37,460 bases of DNA from the NCBI GenBank assembly GCA_009885705.1, contig VFKF01000076.1, positions 1 to 37,460 of the forward strand, in the 5' to 3' direction. The notes beneath the pieces were generated by a model. It saw only the letters and a list, made by a program, of their open reading frames with translations, was not told where the DNA came from and searched no databases. Position 1 is the stretch's first letter. Every line of letters begins with the position of its first letter. This document shows, one piece after another, positions 35,566-37,460 of the stretch. Source of the DNA: Nitrospira sp. (lineage in GTDB: Bacteria > Nitrospirota > Nitrospiria > Nitrospirales > Nitrospiraceae). Position numbers and translations under genes: made by a program.

Positions 35566-35651
35566 GTCCATTCTCCTTGAAGGGGTGATACAAAGAGTCC
35601 AACGTGCGAGCACCCATACCTTATGAGTTTACACAGCATTTCTAGCGTAAT

Positions 35652-35668
35652 AATATCGGACCGATATT
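35652..35668. promoter_or_regulatory. Operator-like 17-bp palindrome in the peroxidase promoter
   Basis: AATATCGGACCGATATT has two perfect 8-bp arms around a single central A. On the - strand it overlaps promoter-like hexamers: TATTAT (35655-35650), or TTGAAA (35672-35667) with a weak -10 TACGCT (35649-35644). A repressor bound here would block transcription of the peroxidase gene. The bound regulator is unknown. Confidence 0.55.
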
Positions 35669-35723
35669 TCAAGCAACCGCGGTGGCGCACGCAGGCCAGC
35701 ATCCCCATGAGCCACACAGCAGG

Positions 35724-37247
35724 TTAGAAAAACAGTCGCATCGAGACGAATAGATAATCGGTGTTCCGATCGTTGGGAGAACCCGCAACGTTTTCCTTCA
35801 ACAAATTAGTGTAGTAACTGCCTTTCACCAGATAAATCCATCCACTCTCAAGCAAGAGATTCGGATTGACCGTCCAGGCGAGACGGAAATCGAGCTCCGA
35901 TCCCAGGTAGTTACCGGCCCGGCCACTCTTATCCTGCAAGCTCGCTCCGACAAATTCATCTTTCGATTGTGCCAGCCAATAAAATCTGTGCTTGAAGGTG
36001 GCTCTCAGTCCCGGTTGAGGCTCCACGCCAAGGAAATATCCTGGAGAACTGACGTTCGACCGCTTAAAGAGCGACCAGATTCCCGTATGTGTGAAATCGA
36101 AATTGTGCGCTCCATAGAGTGTATCGAAGCGTCCGTTTTTCCGGTCGTTCGGATCCTTGTCGCCGCTGGCATAGTCATAAACAACACGGATGAACGGGGT
36201 CCATGGCAGAGCAACGGTATAGCCGATTTCGCCATGCTGAAAAAAAGCGGAGACAGGGAGCGGCAAGCCACCGGACAAGGTCCCGCCTGTCTGCAGGGCG
36301 GACGTCCCGAATTGGTAGATCGTTTCAAATTCGTAGTCGATCATCCCTTTGGCCGCAGGTCGAAAAAGACGAAGCCCGGGCGAATAGAGATTCTGCCGTT
36401 CGCCGTGGGTAGATTCATCGACCAGAATGCCGCTACTCCCCGGAGCGCGATCGTTCTGCGAGACGTAGTAGAGATAGAGCTCGGTATGGAGCCAGGGAAT
36501 GCGCTGTTCTAGATAGGAGATTCCGGTCAAGAGCGTATTTGTTTCGGCCCTGTCCGGCGATCGCTGTTGACTCTGGATTGGACGCATCGCAAACGTGCGA
36601 ACATTCCAATTCTTGGTGTCCCCCAACGTCCAATGGGCTCCAACAAAGGAATTGGGAACATTATTGTACGTAATTCGGGAGATCAGGCGGCGACTTCCGA
36701 AGTCTTGAGTAAACCTCCCGATCTGTAACTCGCTAGAAATATGCGACCCGAGAAAATCTTCAGTTCCCAGACCGACGTACAGCTGTAACAAGTCATTGCG
36801 GTCTTCCATCTTGTTGCTGACCGCAAGACCGTAGTTGTAGAGGGAACGAGCATCGAGGAACTCGGCCATGAAGCGGAACGGCTTGTAGCTAATCCCAATC
36901 TGCGCGAGGGTCTGTTCAGAAAACTGCGCCCCACCTGTCGCTTCGTTCTTCCTGATCGGCTGACTATAGGACTCGTACCGTAGACGGGACTGGAAGCCGA
37001 GATGAAGCCACTCCGGCACTCCCAGCAACTGGTCAAGATGGAACTGCGACTGTCGTATCTTTTGTGAGGAATCGTCGGAAAAGGTGACCCGCTGGGAACG
37101 GGACTCGCGTGGCCCGTGATGATCGTCCTGAACTTCCTCGGTTCTTCTGATCTCGGTAGCTTCGCCAGCCCAGGCAGGATTCGAGGCGAAGACAAGAGTC
37201 CATAGGCAAAGCCGAACCGAAGTTGCGACGACCCTGACAAGAGACAT
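35724..37247 (-). CDS. Outer-membrane porin-like protein, alginate-export (AlgE-like) family
   Basis: 507-aa exported beta-barrel. The signal peptide runs SLVRVVATSVRLCLWTLVFASNPAWA. A charged linker with DDHHGPRESRSQR follows, and then the barrel begins: LHLGFQSRLRYESYSQPIRKN, LAQIGISYKPFRFMAEFLDARSLYNYG, LQLYVGLGTEDFLG, LQIGRFTQDFGSRRLISRITYNN. The C-terminus is TDYLFVSMRLFF, the terminal aromatic BAM signal. The RY...F(M)AE.LDAR.. and GR...D.GS.RL patterns resemble the alginate-export porin family that is common in Nitrospira, where it need not transport alginate. ATG 37247 is favoured by the signal peptide, although no clear SD is seen; the frame is open to TTG 37298. Confidence 0.8.
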   Translation of the reverse strand: MSLVRVVATSVRLCLWTLVFASNPAWAGEATEIRRTEEVQDDHHGPRESRSQRVTFSDDSSQKIRQSQFHLDQLLGVPEWLHLGFQSRLRYESYSQPIRKNEATGGAQFSEQTLAQIGISYKPFRFMAEFLDARSLYNYGLAVSNKMEDRNDLLQLYVGLGTEDFLGSHISSELQIGRFTQDFGSRRLISRITYNNVPNSFVGAHWTLGDTKNWNVRTFAMRPIQSQQRSPDRAETNTLLTGISYLEQRIPWLHTELYLYYVSQNDRAPGSSGILVDESTHGERQNLYSPGLRLFRPAAKGMIDYEFETIYQFGTSALQTGGTLSGGLPLPVSAFFQHGEIGYTVALPWTPFIRVVYDYASGDKDPNDRKNGRFDTLYGAHNFDFTHTGIWSLFKRSNVSSPGYFLGVEPQPGLRATFKHRFYWLAQSKDEFVGASLQDKSGRAGNYLGSELDFRLAWTVNPNLLLESGWIYLVKGSYYTNLLKENVAGSPNDRNTDYLFVSMRLFF

Positions 37248-37378
37248 GAGGACCGCTCGAAGAGTTCTCCGCCACTCGCATGTCGCTCGGAATCCCAACG
37301 AGGCAGAACGAATTCACGAATAAACACCGATGAGGAAGCATGCGGCGCGAGAAACCTACAAAATGGGCAAAGACGTCA

Positions 37379-37460
37379 CTATTGCCCCTGAGCTTTCCGC
37401 TTCGCCTTCTCAATCTCTTCCATCATCTTCCCTTCGGCCTGGCTCTTGTGTTGGGCAGCC
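37379..37460 (-). CDS. 3' end of a further gene (partial)
   Basis: An open frame enters from the right edge on the - strand and stops at TAG 37381-37379. The last 26 residues, AAQHKSQAEGKM then MEEIEKAKRKAQGQ, are highly charged and helical, with good coding bias. The gene lies 131 nt upstream of the porin and in the same direction. Its identity cannot be told from this tail. Confidence 0.55.
   Translation of the reverse strand, partial: AAQHKSQAEGKMMEEIEKAKRKAQGQ

Overview
The window is chromosomal DNA of a Gram-negative bacterium, most likely a Nitrospira-like member of the Nitrospirota. LpxC, two outer-membrane beta-barrels, YidC and di-haem periplasmic cytochrome point to a diderm. The gene content and a mobile-repeat-like element resembling ones I recall from Nitrospira genomes suggest the genus. 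That assignment is inference; no rRNA or nitrite/ammonia oxidation gene is present to prove it.

Left part (1-10.6 kb): an origin-proximal block, (rpmH)-rnpA-yidD-yidC-mnmE-mnmG-rsmG-parA-parB, all on + strand. Two perfect 16-bp parS sites flank rsmG directly upstream of parAB, so a complete ParABS segregation system is present. Two tandem bactofilin genes follow parB, then mnmA. tRNA wobble-uridine modification (MnmE/MnmG/MnmA), 16S rRNA methylation (RsmG), membrane protein insertion (YidC/YidD) and RNase P therefore sit beside chromosome segregation.

ATP synthase block (10.6-15.6 kb): atpHAGDC encodes all five F1 subunits (delta, alpha, gamma, beta, epsilon). The F0 genes atpB/E/F are not here and must lie elsewhere. 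A RluD-type pseudouridine synthase follows, then a hypothetical gene, a zinc-ribbon microprotein and a GNAT acetyltransferase.

Middle (18-27.3 kb): an outer-membrane beta-barrel and a znuA-znuC-znuB-type zinc/manganese ABC importer on the - strand. On + strand are rplI-glyA-nrdR, an unusual histidine kinase with an N-terminal Rossmann (NAD(P)-binding-like) domain overlapping its NarL-type response regulator, and lpxC.

Right part (27.3-37.5 kb): a mosaic of accessory genes. These are a coiled-coil/HARE-HTH protein, an inositol monophosphatase, a small hypothetical protein and an AhpD-like protein of the arsenosugar-associated type. A pterin dehydratase gene is followed by a B12-binding radical SAM protein of the RiPP-maturation type. 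Then come an APC permease, a 162-bp MITE-like inverted-repeat element in a gene-free stretch of about 750 bp, a MauG/CcpA-type di-haem peroxidase behind an operator-like palindrome, an alginate-export-like porin, and the 3' end of one more gene.

Best candidates for something new are the Rossmann-histidine kinase pair next to nrdR, the precursor-less RiPP-type radical SAM gene coupled to a pterin dehydratase, the parABS-bactofilin arrangement and the stand-alone HARE-HTH protein.
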